NCBI RefSeq assembly: GCF_023634805.2
Contig: NZ_CP106882.1
Location: 248,001 to 312,000, forward strand
Direction of reading: 5' to 3'
Source: Comamonas endophytica
GTDB lineage: Bacteria > Pseudomonadota > Gammaproteobacteria > Burkholderiales > Burkholderiaceae_C
Length of the DNA stretch: 64,000 nucleotides
The position numbers and the translations under genes were made by a program. The notes under the pieces were generated by a model. The model worked only from the letters and a program-made list of their open reading frames with translations, did no database searches and was not told where the DNA came from. Positions 38,647 to 49,652 of this stretch are shown one piece after another; position 1 is the first letter of the stretch; every line of letters starts with the position of its first letter.

Positions 38647-39192
38647 ATGCTCTGGGTGCGACCTGCCAATACGTTCGATGCGCCCGTGCTGGGAAATCTG
38701 CATGTGGCCAGCTGGCGCAGCGCCTACCGCAATGTCCTGAGCGATGCCTTCCTGGCGGACGACGTTGCCGCCGACCGGCAGGCACTGTGGACGCGCCGCC
38801 TTGCCCGGCCCGCGGCCAACGAGCATGTCTTCATTGCCGGAATCGGCTGCGCAGCGCTCGGCTTTGCCTCCATATTTGGCAATGAAGACCCAAAGTGGGG
38901 CTCGTTTCTCAACAACCTGCATGTGCGCGATTCCCATCAGCGGCGCGGCATCGGTACCCGGTTGATCCATGCCTGTGCCCGCGTGTGCGCGGAAAGCTAC
39001 AGCCATGCGGGCCTCTATCTATGGGTGACACAGGTCAACGTGAAGGCGCAGCGCTTCTATCTGCGCCATGGTGCGCAAAACCGCGGCGAGAGCACATGGC
39101 AATCGCCCGAGGGAAGGGAGGTGGCTCTGTACCGCTTCGCATGGCCGGATGTGGAGCAGCTGCGCCGGGTGTCGGCGCGCCCGGATGGTTGA
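38647..39192 (+). CDS. GNAT-family N-acetyltransferase
   Basis: 181 residues with the GNAT fold. The acetyl-CoA-binding motif is DSHQRRGIGTRLIHAC, preceded by the strand LNNLHVR and followed by the LYLWVTQVNVKAQRFYLRHGA strand-helix. AAGGAG lies seven to eleven bases before the ATG. It faces the convergent fecR gene. Substrate unknown. Confidence 0.88.
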   Translation: MLWVRPANTFDAPVLGNLHVASWRSAYRNVLSDAFLADDVAADRQALWTRRLARPAANEHVFIAGIGCAALGFASIFGNEDPKWGSFLNNLHVRDSHQRRGIGTRLIHACARVCAESYSHAGLYLWVTQVNVKAQRFYLRHGAQNRGESTWQSPEGREVALYRFAWPDVEQLRRVSARPDG

Positions 39193-39211
39193 CCCGCCAA
39201 ACAGGGCGTGT

Positions 39212-40246
39212 TCAAGGACGCGCAACGATCTCCGTCTGGCCCCCATGTTCCTGCAGTCGCACCGGCAGCACCTGGGGAAGCGAGCGCCTGAAGTTCTCGA
39301 GGTGGCGTGGATCGAAGGTGCCCGATACGCGCAGCGCGGCCACGGCCGGATCGTGCACCACCATGCGCGTCGGCCCATAGCGCTCGAACTCCGCCAGCGC
39401 CCGGGACAGCGGCAGGTTGTCCAGCGTGATGCGCCCGTCGCGCCAGGGTGCGATGCCCGAGGCCGCCACGGCGCCCACCGTGCCCGCCGCTCCGCCCACG
39501 AACTGCTGGCCCGCGGTCAGCAGCACGGCCGCAGCTGCGTCTGGATCGGAGGCTGCGGCCACCCGGACCCGGCCCTCCTCCACCGCCACGCTGACCGGGC
39601 TGCCCACGGTATTGCGCACCGAAAAGCGCGTGCCCACGACCGTGACCCGGGTATCGCCCGCCAGCACGTCGAACGGCCGCGTGCCGTCGCCCTGCACGGC
39701 AAACGCCACCTGGCCCTCGGGCAGCCGCACTTCCCGGCGCTGTCGATACAGCAGCACTTCGACACGCGTGGCGGTATCGAGGCGCAGCTGGCTGCCGTCG
39801 GGCAATTGCACGTTCAGCTGCTGTCCGCGCAGCGTCTCGAAATTCTGCGCAAATACCGGTTGCCGCTGCCAATGGTCCCAGGCCATGTAGCTGCCGCCGC
39901 CGGTCAGCGCCAGCACCAGTGCCGCCAGCGCGGCTTGTGGCGCCAGCGCCGGTAAGCCCGGCCGCCAGCGGCGCCGGCCCTGCGAAGTACCGGCGGCTGC
40001 AGCCTTGTCGGCCTGGAGCTGGCGGCGCAGCTGCTCTACCCCCGAAGCGGGCAGCGCATCGAGCTGGCGCCAGTCGGCCTGCCAGCGCGCGAATGCATCC
40101 GCGCGCGCGCGGTCCCCCGCCAGCCACTGCTGCAGGGCCGCATCCGCGCCGGCCGCGTGCGGCGCGCCGCTGAAGCGCACGAACCAGTCCAGCGCCTCGG
40201 TATCGAGGTCGCTGCGGGAGGAAGTGGCGTGGGATGGATCAGTCAT
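39212..40246 (-). CDS. fecR: FecR-family anti-sigma/regulator protein
   Basis: 344 residues: cytoplasmic N-terminal FecR domain (ALDWFVRFSGAPH, ALQQWLAGDRARADAFARWQ), one membrane segment near residues 98-117 (LAALVLALTGGGSYMA), then the periplasmic FecR domain (GQQLNVQLPDGSQLRLDTAT, VVGTRFSVRN) and a secretin/TonB short N-terminal-like end (LENFRRSLPQVLPVRL). It relays a signal from a TonB-dependent receptor to the adjacent sigma factor, whose gene ends 81 bases upstream. No receptor gene lies next to the pair. Confidence 0.92.
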   Translation of the reverse strand: MTDPSHATSSRSDLDTEALDWFVRFSGAPHAAGADAALQQWLAGDRARADAFARWQADWRQLDALPASGVEQLRRQLQADKAAAAGTSQGRRRWRPGLPALAPQAALAALVLALTGGGSYMAWDHWQRQPVFAQNFETLRGQQLNVQLPDGSQLRLDTATRVEVLLYRQRREVRLPEGQVAFAVQGDGTRPFDVLAGDTRVTVVGTRFSVRNTVGSPVSVAVEEGRVRVAAASDPDAAAAVLLTAGQQFVGGAAGTVGAVAASGIAPWRDGRITLDNLPLSRALAEFERYGPTRMVVHDPAVAALRVSGTFDPRHLENFRRSLPQVLPVRLQEHGGQTEIVARP

Positions 40247-40327
40247 TCGAATGCGCAAGGCTACATCGAAGTAGACGCATGGAACGCAAGAAACCCAACC
40301 CCGTCGGGAAATGAAGTGGGCCGCGGC

Positions 40328-40888
40328 TCATTGTTTCGGCTCCATGCCCTGCATCTTTTCCTGGCAGGCGCGGCAGGCCTGCATGCCCAGCTTGAGATGG
40401 CGCTCGACCATGGTCACGGAAATGCCCATGCGCCGCGCGACTTCGGCTTGCGACAGTCCATCGAACTTGTGCAGTATGAAGGCTTCGCGGCAGCGCGGCG
40501 GCAAGGCGGCAATGGCCGTGAGCAGCGCCTGCACCGATTGGGCCGACATCGCGGCCGCCTCGGGTTCGCTGGCCTCGGGCCCCACCGCCTCGTCGGCATC
40601 CGCGCTCTCCTGCACTGCATGGATGCCGCGCACCTCGTTGCGCCGGTGCTGGTCGATCACCAGGTTGCGGGCGGTGCGATAGAGCAGCGCCCGCGGCTCG
40701 GCAATGGTCTCGCCCGACCGCTGCGCAGCCAGCACCCGCGCATAGCTTTCCTGCGCCAGCTCGGCTGCGGTCTCGCGGTCTTTGACGGCGCCTTGCAGGA
40801 ACCTCAGCAATTCTCGGTAATAACGTGCGACCACGGGGCAGGAAAGGGATCGGGAATCAGGGTCCGCGCCGCAAGGGCGGTGCAGCAA
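40328..40888 (-). CDS. fecI: FecI-type ECF sigma factor
   Basis: 186 residues with sigma region 2 (RYYRELLRFLQGAVKDRETA, ALLYRTARNLVIDQHRR) and region 4 (LPPRCREAFILHKFDGLSQA, MGISVTMVERHL), which matches the iron-starvation group. A perfect-looking Fur site lies just upstream. The frame opens with a start at 40888; an internal start nearer region 2 is possible since the first 20 residues are not conserved-looking. It should direct transcription of a TonB receptor gene located elsewhere. Confidence 0.9.
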   Translation of the reverse strand: MLHRPCGADPDSRSLSCPVVARYYRELLRFLQGAVKDRETAAELAQESYARVLAAQRSGETIAEPRALLYRTARNLVIDQHRRNEVRGIHAVQESADADEAVGPEASEPEAAAMSAQSVQALLTAIAALPPRCREAFILHKFDGLSQAEVARRMGISVTMVERHLKLGMQACRACQEKMQGMEPKQ

Positions 40889-40906
40889 GGAACCGAGTAT
40901 ATGCCG

Positions 40907-40928
40907 TAAATGATTTTCACTATCATTT
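40907..40928. promoter_or_regulatory. Fur box upstream of fecI
   Basis: The segment AAATGATTTTCACTATCATT contains the inverted AATGAT...ATCATT arms of the Fur consensus, in an AT-rich island just before the fecI start. It implies that the sigma factor is made under iron limitation. Confidence 0.75.
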
Positions 40929-41030
40929 ACCTTCGGTGCGGTGTTTCACATGGACCAAGCGCTTGCGCTGGTCGCCCTGCCTCCTGCGGGCTCCTGGCCT
41001 GCCCTGCTCAGACGCCGCTTCCGGCACCGC

Positions 41031-41258
41031 TCATCGCACCCGCTCGAGCCTGTAGCCCTCGCCCTTCATGCACAGGTCCAACAGGCCGGACTGCTCGACC
41101 AGTGGAATTTTCTGCAACTGGATCTGGTAGTTGCATTTGGCCTTGGCAGCTTCCATGTCGCGGGCCGAGGCCCCGTCCTTTACATACACGTGCCTTGGCA
41201 GAGAGGAACAGGCTGCAAGCAATGCAGCGGCTCCCAGCACAACCAGTGAAATCTTCAT
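41031..41258 (-). CDS. Small lipoprotein
   Basis: 75 residues with a clear lipobox (VLGAAALLAAC, then SSLPRH) and a short polar body with one more cysteine pair member (KCNYQIQL, DLCMKGEGY). I do not recognise a named family. It resembles small outer-membrane lipoproteins of unknown role common in this group. Confidence 0.7.
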   Translation of the reverse strand: MKISLVVLGAAALLAACSSLPRHVYVKDGASARDMEAAKAKCNYQIQLQKIPLVEQSGLLDLCMKGEGYRLERVR

Positions 41259-41315
41259 GGCTTCAGTCCCTATTCGAGCACCCGCGAAGTGGGCCCCAAA
41301 TAGTAAGCTTTTGTT

Positions 41316-41741
41316 TCAGGCCTGTCGATCGGCATTTGCCGGCAGCGCACCGGCGCGCGCCAGCGCATCGGCAACCGCATTCCTGTGGCGTGGAATCCAT
41401 TGCACGCGCAGGCTGTCGAACAGTGGCACCAAAGCGCGCGCCTGGTCGTAGACGGCAGCCAGGCGCTCGATGCGCTTCGGACTTGGCCGGCCCAGTTGCT
41501 CGGCAAGGATGCTGCTGTCCGTATGCAGCAGCACCGCGCGCGCGCCCTGCGCATGCAGCCACTGCAGCATGTGGATCGCTGCCAGCGCCTCGGCTTCGTT
41601 GTTGCAGCCGGACCCCGCCAGCGCCTGGCTGAAGCTCCGGGAGCTGCCATCGGGCGCATGGGCTATGCCGCCAATGCACATCCGTCCCGGGTTGGGAAAG
41701 GCGCTGCCATCGATATACACCGTCCAGAGTCGCGCATCCAT
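41316..41741 (-). CDS. RNase HI-like protein
   Basis: 141 residues with the RNase H fold. The acidic set is visible: Asp in VYIDGSAFPNPG, Glu in NNEAEALAA, Asp in LLHTDSSIL and Asp in NAVADALARAG. It is more like the short plant-type/ybl-type RNase H proteins than RnhA. It probably cleaves RNA in RNA-DNA hybrids. Confidence 0.82.
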   Translation of the reverse strand: MDARLWTVYIDGSAFPNPGRMCIGGIAHAPDGSSRSFSQALAGSGCNNEAEALAAIHMLQWLHAQGARAVLLHTDSSILAEQLGRPSPKRIERLAAVYDQARALVPLFDSLRVQWIPRHRNAVADALARAGALPANADRQA

Positions 41742-41978
41742 GCGGCAAGCTTAAACGCAAAAACCGGCATCCACAGCGCCGGTGGGCACGCGCTCGAAGC
41801 CGGTCGGCAAGGGTCCCGATGGCCGCTGTTTTCCTACAGGAGCGCGTCTGTCCAGAGACTACATTGGTTTTCAGCGCCGCCCTGCAAAGCCTTCCGGTCG
41901 CCGGCAGCGTCCCTCCACAACGAGCATGCTGCGCCCTGCAGCTTCCAGCTCCAGCCATTTTTTCAGGAAGAAACCGCC

Positions 41979-43028
41979 ATGAAGAAAACCGACAAGAAAT
42001 CCAATGCCCCCGCGGAAAAGAAGCTTGCCAAACCCAAGGGTTCCCAGAGCAAGCAGGAGACCGGAGCCGTAGAAAAGACCGTTGCCAAGCAAAAGGACAT
42101 CCAGGCCAAGCAGGACGCTGCGGACAAGAAGCCCAAGAAAAGCAAGTCCTCCGCAGCAGCGCCAGGCCCGCACCGCGAGGAGCCCACCACGCCCATGAGC
42201 GGCCAGCACCTGGAAAAGCCCGGTCACGAAAGCCAGATGCAGCAACAGCCCCACTATGACGCCCCTGGCTACAAGGGCAGCGGCAAGCTTCAGGGCATGA
42301 CGGCCTTCATCACCGGTGGCGACTCCGGCATCGGCCGTGCGGTGGCAGTGCTGTTCGCGCGAGAAGGCGCAAACGTGGCCATTGGCTACCTGAGTGAACA
42401 TGAGGATGCCGAGAAGACCTGCGCGCTGATCGAAGCCGAAGGCGGCCAGAGCCTGGCGATCTCGGGCGACGTCAAGGACGCGCAGTTCTGCGCCCGGGCA
42501 GTGCAGCAAGTGGTGGACCGCTTTGGCGGCCTCAACATCCTGGTGAACAATGCCGCCTTCCAGGAGCATGCCGAGTCGCTCGAAGACCTGACCGAAGAGC
42601 GCATCGACGAAACCTTCCGCACCAATATCTTCGGCTACATGCACATGGCCAAGGCTGCGCTGCGGCATCTTTCCCGGGGCGACTGCATCATCAACACCGG
42701 CTCGGTCACCGGCCTGAGCGGCAGCAAGCAACTGCTCGACTACTCGGCCACCAAAGGCGCGATCCATGCCTTCACCAAGGCGCTGGCCTCCAACCTCGTG
42801 GACAAGGGCATCCGCGTCAACGCGGTGGCGCCCGGCCCGGTGTGGACCCCCCTCAATCCCGCAGACAAGAGCGGCGAGGATCTGGAGAAATTCGGCGAAA
42901 GCACCGACCTGGGCCGCGCTGCCCAGCCCGAGGAACTCTCGCCGGCCTATGTGTTCCTGGCCGCTCCCTCCTGCTCAAGCTACATCACCGGCATCGTGCT
43001 GCCGGTGACGGGCAGCGTCGGCGCCTAA
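41979..43028 (+). CDS. SDR oxidoreductase with Lys-rich N-terminal extension
   Basis: 349 residues. The first 65 are very rich in Lys, Ala and Gln and look disordered. The next 30 (PHREEPTTPMSGQHLEKPG) are typical of the YghA/GsiB-linked group. The Rossmann domain then carries ITGGDSGIGRAVA, NNAAF, the catalytic Ser in INTGSVTG, YSATKGAIHAF and VNAVAPGPVWTPL. It is NAD(P)-dependent with an unknown alcohol or aldehyde substrate. GGAAG lies upstream of the ATG. Relatives are often induced by stress. Confidence 0.9.
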   Translation: MKKTDKKSNAPAEKKLAKPKGSQSKQETGAVEKTVAKQKDIQAKQDAADKKPKKSKSSAAAPGPHREEPTTPMSGQHLEKPGHESQMQQQPHYDAPGYKGSGKLQGMTAFITGGDSGIGRAVAVLFAREGANVAIGYLSEHEDAEKTCALIEAEGGQSLAISGDVKDAQFCARAVQQVVDRFGGLNILVNNAAFQEHAESLEDLTEERIDETFRTNIFGYMHMAKAALRHLSRGDCIINTGSVTGLSGSKQLLDYSATKGAIHAFTKALASNLVDKGIRVNAVAPGPVWTPLNPADKSGEDLEKFGESTDLGRAAQPEELSPAYVFLAAPSCSSYITGIVLPVTGSVGA

Positions 43029-43163
43029 GCGGCCGTTGGCACAGGCCCTTGGGGAGCCTGTGCTGCCTGCCTGAAACGCCTGTGTCTGCGGTTGCAGTTG
43101 CCTGCACGCCTGCGCGCCGCTGCAGCCCAGGCATGGTGCCGGCAGGTCCAAGGCGTCGGCGCT

Positions 43164-44182
43164 CTATTTCGCGGTGCCGTGGCCCGGCTCAGGTTGCCCT
43201 GAATAAGCTTTTGTCAAGCCCGGCTTGCATAGATCGGGAAACTTGTCACGCATGATGCCGGCGGCCATTTGATACTTCTTGTTTTCAAGCTTCTGTCTTG
43301 TGGCGATCGCCGACTCCAGCCACTTCATGCCAATGCAGTGGCCAGCGTCTTTCGATCTGCATCGCGCCATCTGCGCAGGGATCATCTCTGCCGGCAAGAC
43401 GGTGATGCTTCTCATCGCATCGCCGTCGAGAATCTCGTAGAGGGCCAGCAACGATCTGATTTCGGCAGGGATTTTTTTCGCAGCGAAGCGGATTCAAGCT
43501 GCCTCTCGAACAAGGCTGTCAACGCCTGCAGATACCCATCGTCAACGGCCGTCAGATCGCTTGGCCGGGTCCCATCGAGCTTGTGGCTCTGAAGCAGGGC
43601 GCGATCGGCTGCGCTGACGTCGGCCAGCAGCAGGAGGAAGAATCTGCTCTGGCGCAGATATGCCAATGCCGCGGCTGCCATCCAGGGAGCTTTCTGTCCC
43701 GTGCTGGGATCCATGAACCCAGCAGCAATTTCCGTTTCCGCGCTCTCGAACGACAGATACTCCACGAAATCAGCGTATCGGGGCGAATCCATGATGCGGC
43801 GAATCAGGCCGATCTGTGCAGCTGTCAAGGTGTTTTGCATCCTTGCCATCCGCAGCTGGTCATCGGCCGTGAAAACAGTGAGCGCCTGCGGATCGGACGA
43901 ACCAATACCCTGGAGAATGGCCTCTGCGAATGCGTCAAACCGTGCCTGCGCCGCCATTTCGCGGAACCTGGCGCACCTGTTGAGCACCAATGTCCGGTAG
44001 GCAAGCTCGCGCGCCATTGCCAGGTGCTGTATGCGATGCTCCAGTTTGGCGCGGGCCTGTGGAGAACCTAGAACGACATCGCGCAGGAACATTGGGATGT
44101 CTTGTGCATGAACGGTGCCGCAAAAAGCCAGCGTGGCAAACACTGCCACTGTGCAGTGAAGTTTCGAAAAAATCTTTCGCAT
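43164..44182 (-). pseudogene. Exported protein gene split by a frameshift at an A7 run
   Basis: The 5' frame (44182 to 43412) starts with a signal peptide (VAVFATLAFCGTVHA) and gives helical, Leu/Ala-rich sequence of about 240 residues. At 43472-43478, seven As on the minus strand, the sensible reading moves by one base into the frame that ends at 43164 (KKIPAEIRSLLALYEILDG, later CRSKDAGHCIGMKWLE). Joined it would be about 339 residues. I do not recognise the family. The break could be real decay, slippage or a sequencing error. Confidence 0.6.
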
Positions 44183-44652
44183 ACTGCTCCCCTTATGCCG
44201 GTTCGGGGGCAGCGGCGAAGCTGCTCACGGACCAGGAAAAAGGCTTCGGCATGAAGCCGGTAGCGGCGAATTACGGCCGGAACCTGTCACTTGTGGACGC
44301 ACTGTGCCGAGTGTCGAAGCGGCTGCCCAAGAATCCCTTTAGCCGCTAAATTTCAGTGGTTCAGCGACTGCTTTGCGCTGTCGCTGCGCCGCAGCCTTCT
44401 GGCTGGTGCGGCATGACCGTGAACCCACCTTTTTCGGCGGCCTGCGACGTGCTCACCAGAATATGGCCTCTTCCACATGGCATGCGATGGCCGTGCTTTT
44501 CACCCCATTTTCAAGCCGTGTCTTGCCCTGGAAGCTTGCCTCATGCATGAAAGCAGCCGGGCCAGACCGCCTTGAAGTTTCATGCCAGCAGATCGATGCT
44601 GCCGCCGATCCCTGGAAACCACATGCAGGCGCAACCCCCCGCTTGCGGCCAT
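44183..44652. other. Gap without a supported gene, holds a KorB-like palindrome
   Basis: About 470 bases with only short unsupported frames. At 44338-44350 it holds TTTAGCCGCTAAA, the same 13-base palindrome as in the tra region at 51787. No promoter or repeat was otherwise seen. Confidence 0.45.
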
Positions 44653-44677
44653 CAAAAAACCCTCCATCCGGAGGGTT
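44653..44677 (-). terminator. Intrinsic terminator of the acyl-CoA dehydrogenase gene
   Basis: Arms AACCCTCC and GGAGGGTT with a four-base loop, followed on the minus strand by TTTTTTGATGG. It lies about 40 bases after the dehydrogenase stop. Confidence 0.85.
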
Positions 44678-44715
44678 CGCAAGCCGGTAGTGCCAGCGCA
44701 TCGCGCTGGCACGGG

Positions 44716-45948
<1,233 letters not shown>

Positions 45949-46196
45949 GGGTGTCCTTGTGAAGTGGCGGGCAGCTCGCCCGAGCCACCCGATGAAAATA
46001 TTGGAGCACTGCCCCATGGCAAACGGCGTCACGCATGTGACGTGAATGCTCGCCAGCCCGTCGCGCGCAAACCGGATCCGGTGGCAGCAGCTCGCGCCAC
46101 GCCGTCCCAAGGGGCAATGGCGCCGCCGCGCACAGCAGCGCAGTACGCCGCTGTGCGCTGACCTGGAAGGCTCGGTGCTGCCGAGCCATGCCGGCG

Positions 46197-48617
46197 TCAG
46201 CCCAGGCGCAGGCCGCTGCTCCGGGCCGCCGATTGCGCCTGTTGCTGCGCCACTGCCTGCAGGCTTTTCCTGGCCACTGCATCCTGTACCAACGTGCGCA
46301 CCTGGCGGTCCAGCGCCTCCTTGCCCAGGACGCTGCGGTTGGCCAGGTCGTTGAAGCTGGTCGCCCGCTTCATCTGCTCCAGCGCGTCCACCTGCTCCTC
46401 GCTCAGGGCATCGCCCGTGCGCAGGTGCTCGCGGTACTTGAGCGGCGTGATGGGCGGCAGATGCGCCGGGTAGGTGTTCTCGCCCGCGGCAAAAATCGGC
46501 ACCAGCACCGTGGCGCCCGTGCTTTTGGCAGCTTCATGGGCCTTGGCCTTGCCGGGGTTGATGCCCTGCGTGAGCTCCAGGTGGCGGTCATCGTCGGCGG
46601 CAATGACCACCGGCTTGTCCGGGAAGCGCGCATGCAGGGCCTTGGCCACGGCCGGCAGGTTGGCGGGCTCGAGCGCAGCCACGGTGGCAAAGCCCAGCGA
46701 CTGCGACAGACTGCCCGCAGTGGCATACCCGGCGCCAATGACCAGCGCAGGCGCCTTCGCCAACGCGTCCAGCCCGCCCACCGCATGGAAACACCCCTCC
46801 TTGCGGCTTTTGGGCGCAAAGTGCTTGTTGCCGTTTGCCTCGATGGTCTGCATGGACCATTGCCGGCCCTGCACATCGATGACCGGCACGCAGGTGCGCC
46901 TGCCTTCGCGGTCGGTGAAGATCCCTGGCTGCGGGGCCAGGCCCTTGGCCTGCATGTAGGGCGTGGGGCGGGCCACGGGCTGCAGCTCGGTCAGCTGCTT
47001 GCGAACGCGTTCCGCCGCCTGCTCCTGGGCCTGCAGCCGGGCAGCGGTGCGCGCCTGCAGGCTTTCACTGGCCTCTGCCAGCAAGCGTTTCCTGTCATCA
47101 CGCTCGAGCCTGTAACCTTTTGACTTCCACTGCATCTCGATGCCGGTGTCGAGATTCTTGATATAGCCGCTCGCGCGCTTGTCCAGGTGCCCGATATAGA
47201 AACCTCTGGTCTCGCCCTGCGCCCCACCCTCGACTGCGATCTCATGCTTCTTGCCATCCATCACCGGATGCTCGCCGCCCACCACACAGCCCATGGCGCG
47301 CAGCGCCTGGGCGAACTCTTCGTGCGGGCGCATGGCCGGGCTCTGCTCGTGGTCCACATTGCCGGGCTGCCAGCGCGCGAGTTTCTGCGCATCGCCGCGC
47401 GGGCCCACATACCAGGACTTGGCCATCGAATCCCACGCGGCACCCGCGGCCTTGGCCGCCTTGCGTTCTCCATAGGGCACGGCCAGATACTCGCGGCCGG
47501 GCTGCAGCTGGCGCTCCTGCCCGGCCGGCACAGGCCTGGGATGGCTCCAGCGCGAGAAAGCCGCGGTATCGACGCCCGCGGGCACGAACCAGGCCTGCGC
47601 CTGGCGGTGCCACTTGGCGCCCAGGGCTTTGGCCTCTTCCTTTTCTTCGAAAGGCACATGCAGGAAAGTGGCGCGCGGCGCCAAGGGGTCGCGCAGCGAA
47701 GCGGCTTCGGCTTTGACTGCCGCAGGCGCGGGCGCCTGCGCCTGCTGCGTAGCCTGCTGCTCCTGCTCCTGCTCCTGCTGCTCGAGCCCCAGCACATAAT
47801 CCTGGATCTTCTCGGCATCTGCGGCCGCGCGGACGATTTCCAGCGGATCGTTGCGCAGCAGCATCATCCAGTTGTCCACATAGGCCGCGTGCTGGCCCGG
47901 ATCGTGCCCGATGCCCAGTTCCTCCCCAAGCATCATGCTGGCAATCTCGGCACGCAGTTCCTCCCTGGCGTAGCCTTCGCTGCCGTAAGGATGCACCTGG
48001 TCGCGGTCCAGACGCGACGGGTGGCCGCTCCAGTGACCGAGTTCGTGCAGCGCAATCGCGTAGTACTGTGCGGGCGTGGCGAACTGCTCGCGCAGGGGTA
48101 GATGGATGCTGTCGGCGTCACTGTCGTAGAACGCGCGATTGCTCTCCTCATGCTGGATATCCGCGCCGGATGCCCGCAGGATCTGCTCGACGCGCTCGAT
48201 GGGATGCCACTTCTGCGGCGGCAGCACCATCGGCGTCAGGCCGTCGATCTGCTCGGCATTGAAAAGCGTGGCGATGGATACATGCGGCCGTTCCTTGAGG
48301 ATCATCTGCGCGGCTGCCGGGCCGGCTCTCTCGTCGAACTGCCAATACTGGACCGTGGTGCCGGTCTCTCCTGGGCGTACCTGGGCACCCAAGCCCTCGG
48401 CCTGCTTGTAGGTCATCCAGCGCGGGTCTGCATACCCCTTGCTCATCAACTGAACGGCATTGCAGCCCCTATAGCGCTTGCCCGTGCTGGGGTTGACGGG
48501 AAGAAAACTCGGTGGCTCACCGTCGCGCCAGGGCTTTTGCCAGGGTGCCGTGCCCGCCTCCAACTGGGTGATCAATCTCTCGGCCACGGTTTCATATAAC
48601 GGCTTTTGCAATTCCAT
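46197..48617 (-). CDS. traC: TraC-like primase: ArdC + DUF5710 + TOPRIM
   Basis: 806 residues. In order: ArdC ssDNA-binding N-terminal domain ([32 protein letters not shown]), the ArdC zincin domain with [11 protein letters not shown] near residue 192, a Gln/Glu-rich linker, two DUF5710-type repeats ([20 protein letters not shown] and [20 protein letters not shown]), and a C-terminal TOPRIM/plasmid-primase part ([31 protein letters not shown]). The ATG at 48617 follows the first 23 out-of-context codons. It should prime the transferred strand and protect it from restriction. It stands where traC stands in IncP-1 Tra1. Confidence 0.85.
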   Translation of the reverse strand: MELQKPLYETVAERLITQLEAGTAPWQKPWRDGEPPSFLPVNPSTGKRYRGCNAVQLMSKGYADPRWMTYKQAEGLGAQVRPGETGTTVQYWQFDERAGPAAAQMILKERPHVSIATLFNAEQIDGLTPMVLPPQKWHPIERVEQILRASGADIQHEESNRAFYDSDADSIHLPLREQFATPAQYYAIALHELGHWSGHPSRLDRDQVHPYGSEGYAREELRAEIASMMLGEELGIGHDPGQHAAYVDNWMMLLRNDPLEIVRAAADAEKIQDYVLGLEQQEQEQEQQATQQAQAPAPAAVKAEAASLRDPLAPRATFLHVPFEEKEEAKALGAKWHRQAQAWFVPAGVDTAAFSRWSHPRPVPAGQERQLQPGREYLAVPYGERKAAKAAGAAWDSMAKSWYVGPRGDAQKLARWQPGNVDHEQSPAMRPHEEFAQALRAMGCVVGGEHPVMDGKKHEIAVEGGAQGETRGFYIGHLDKRASGYIKNLDTGIEMQWKSKGYRLERDDRKRLLAEASESLQARTAARLQAQEQAAERVRKQLTELQPVARPTPYMQAKGLAPQPGIFTDREGRRTCVPVIDVQGRQWSMQTIEANGNKHFAPKSRKEGCFHAVGGLDALAKAPALVIGAGYATAGSLSQSLGFATVAALEPANLPAVAKALHARFPDKPVVIAADDDRHLELTQGINPGKAKAHEAAKSTGATVLVPIFAAGENTYPAHLPPITPLKYREHLRTGDALSEEQVDALEQMKRATSFNDLANRSVLGKEALDRQVRTLVQDAVARKSLQAVAQQQAQSAARSSGLRLG

Positions 48618-48720
48618 CTTTGTCTCCTGTTCATGGCTCTGCGGCCACATGGCGGATAAGGCAGATAGGGCAGATAAGGCAGGCATGGCGGTGGGCGTCG
48701 CGCCCTTGCGGGCGCAGCCC

Positions 48721-48942
48721 TCAGGGCTTGGCGTCCTTCATGTCGACGGCGCTGGCCAGCACATCCTCCAGGCTCAGTGCGTCTTCGACGAACGCGCCGG
48801 CGAACTCGGCTTCCTCTGGATCGAATTCCACACAGAATCCCGGAGTGAGCGCATCGAGGAATTTCTCGCGCACGATGGCGCGCAGCTCGTCAGCGGTTCT
48901 GCCGGTGGGCTCGAACGACAGAGGCTTCTTGTATTGGGTCAT
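48721..48942 (-). CDS. Small hypothetical protein of the tra block
   Basis: 73 residues, acidic ([18 protein letters not shown]), with AAGGAG eight bases upstream of the ATG. It lies between traF and the primase gene, the position of the small traD/traE genes in IncP-1, but I see no clear match to either. Confidence 0.6.
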   Translation of the reverse strand: MTQYKKPLSFEPTGRTADELRAIVREKFLDALTPGFCVEFDPEEAEFAGAFVEDALSLEDVLASAVDMKDAKP

Positions 48943-49091
48943 GACATTTGCTCCTTTGGGTAGTGATGGCGAAAATCGCCGGGGTTTGCAGATATGGCCT
49001 GGCAAGGCCCAGGCCTTATCTGCAAATACGTGGTGCCGCGCCGGATGGCGGCGCGGCGGTGGGAAATGGAAGTGGCTGTGCATGGCGGGCT

Positions 49092-49652
49092 TCAGCGGTG
49101 CTGCCAGGTCAGCAGCGGCACGATGACGCCTTCCACCTGTGCCAACGGCACCGGGCCGAAATAGCGCGCATCCCATGCCGTGCGGCGGGTGGACATCAAC
49201 AGCACCTGGTCCGGGCCCAGGATATGGGTGCCTTGCGGGTAACGCGGCAGGCGCCGCCCGCCCTGGTCCATCGGCAATGCGGCGCTTGCGTCAAGCAGCC
49301 GCCCGTTGACGCGTACGCCCTCCATGGCAAAGCCCACCTCATCGCCTCCGGCGGCTGCCACCTGCTTCATCAAATAGCCATACCCGCCGGGGCAGAACCC
49401 CGCACCCAGATAGCCGCGCTGCAGCGCCAGCGCAAAGGCAGGCGTCTGCGCAGGGCAAAGCAGCACATGGGCGCCACGCGCCACAGGCATGCCGCTCATG
49501 CGGTATAGGCCCAATGGAATGCTGGGACTGGTATTGATGCGCAGCCCTGCCAGGCCGCAGGCCGCAGCCCCCAGCAGCAGCGCCATGGCTGCCAGGGCAA
49601 TTGCGCGCGACAGGCGCCGCAGCCGCGGCATGCCTTGCCTGGGGGCGTTCAC
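49092..49652 (-). CDS. traF: Conjugative transfer signal peptidase TraF
   Basis: 186 residues of the S26 peptidase family. One membrane segment near residues 15-35 is followed by the catalytic serine in [13 protein letters not shown] and the lysine in [15 protein letters not shown]. In IncP plasmids TraF matures and circularises the TrbC pilin. GTG at 49652 is the start: it overlaps the traG stop as GTGA and has AGGAGG seven bases upstream. No trbC pilin gene is present in the window. Confidence 0.9.
   Translation of the reverse strand: MNAPRQGMPRLRRLSRAIALAAMALLLGAAACGLAGLRINTSPSIPLGLYRMSGMPVARGAHVLLCPAQTPAFALALQRGYLGAGFCPGGYGYLMKQVAAAGGDEVGFAMEGVRVNGRLLDASAALPMDQGGRRLPRYPQGTHILGPDQVLLMSTRRTAWDARYFGPVPLAQVEGVIVPLLTWQHR

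Noticed and set aside
48640..48690. Short repeats of GCAGATAAGG-like words before the primase gene
   Set aside because: Too short and irregular to be iterons or a CRISPR-like array.
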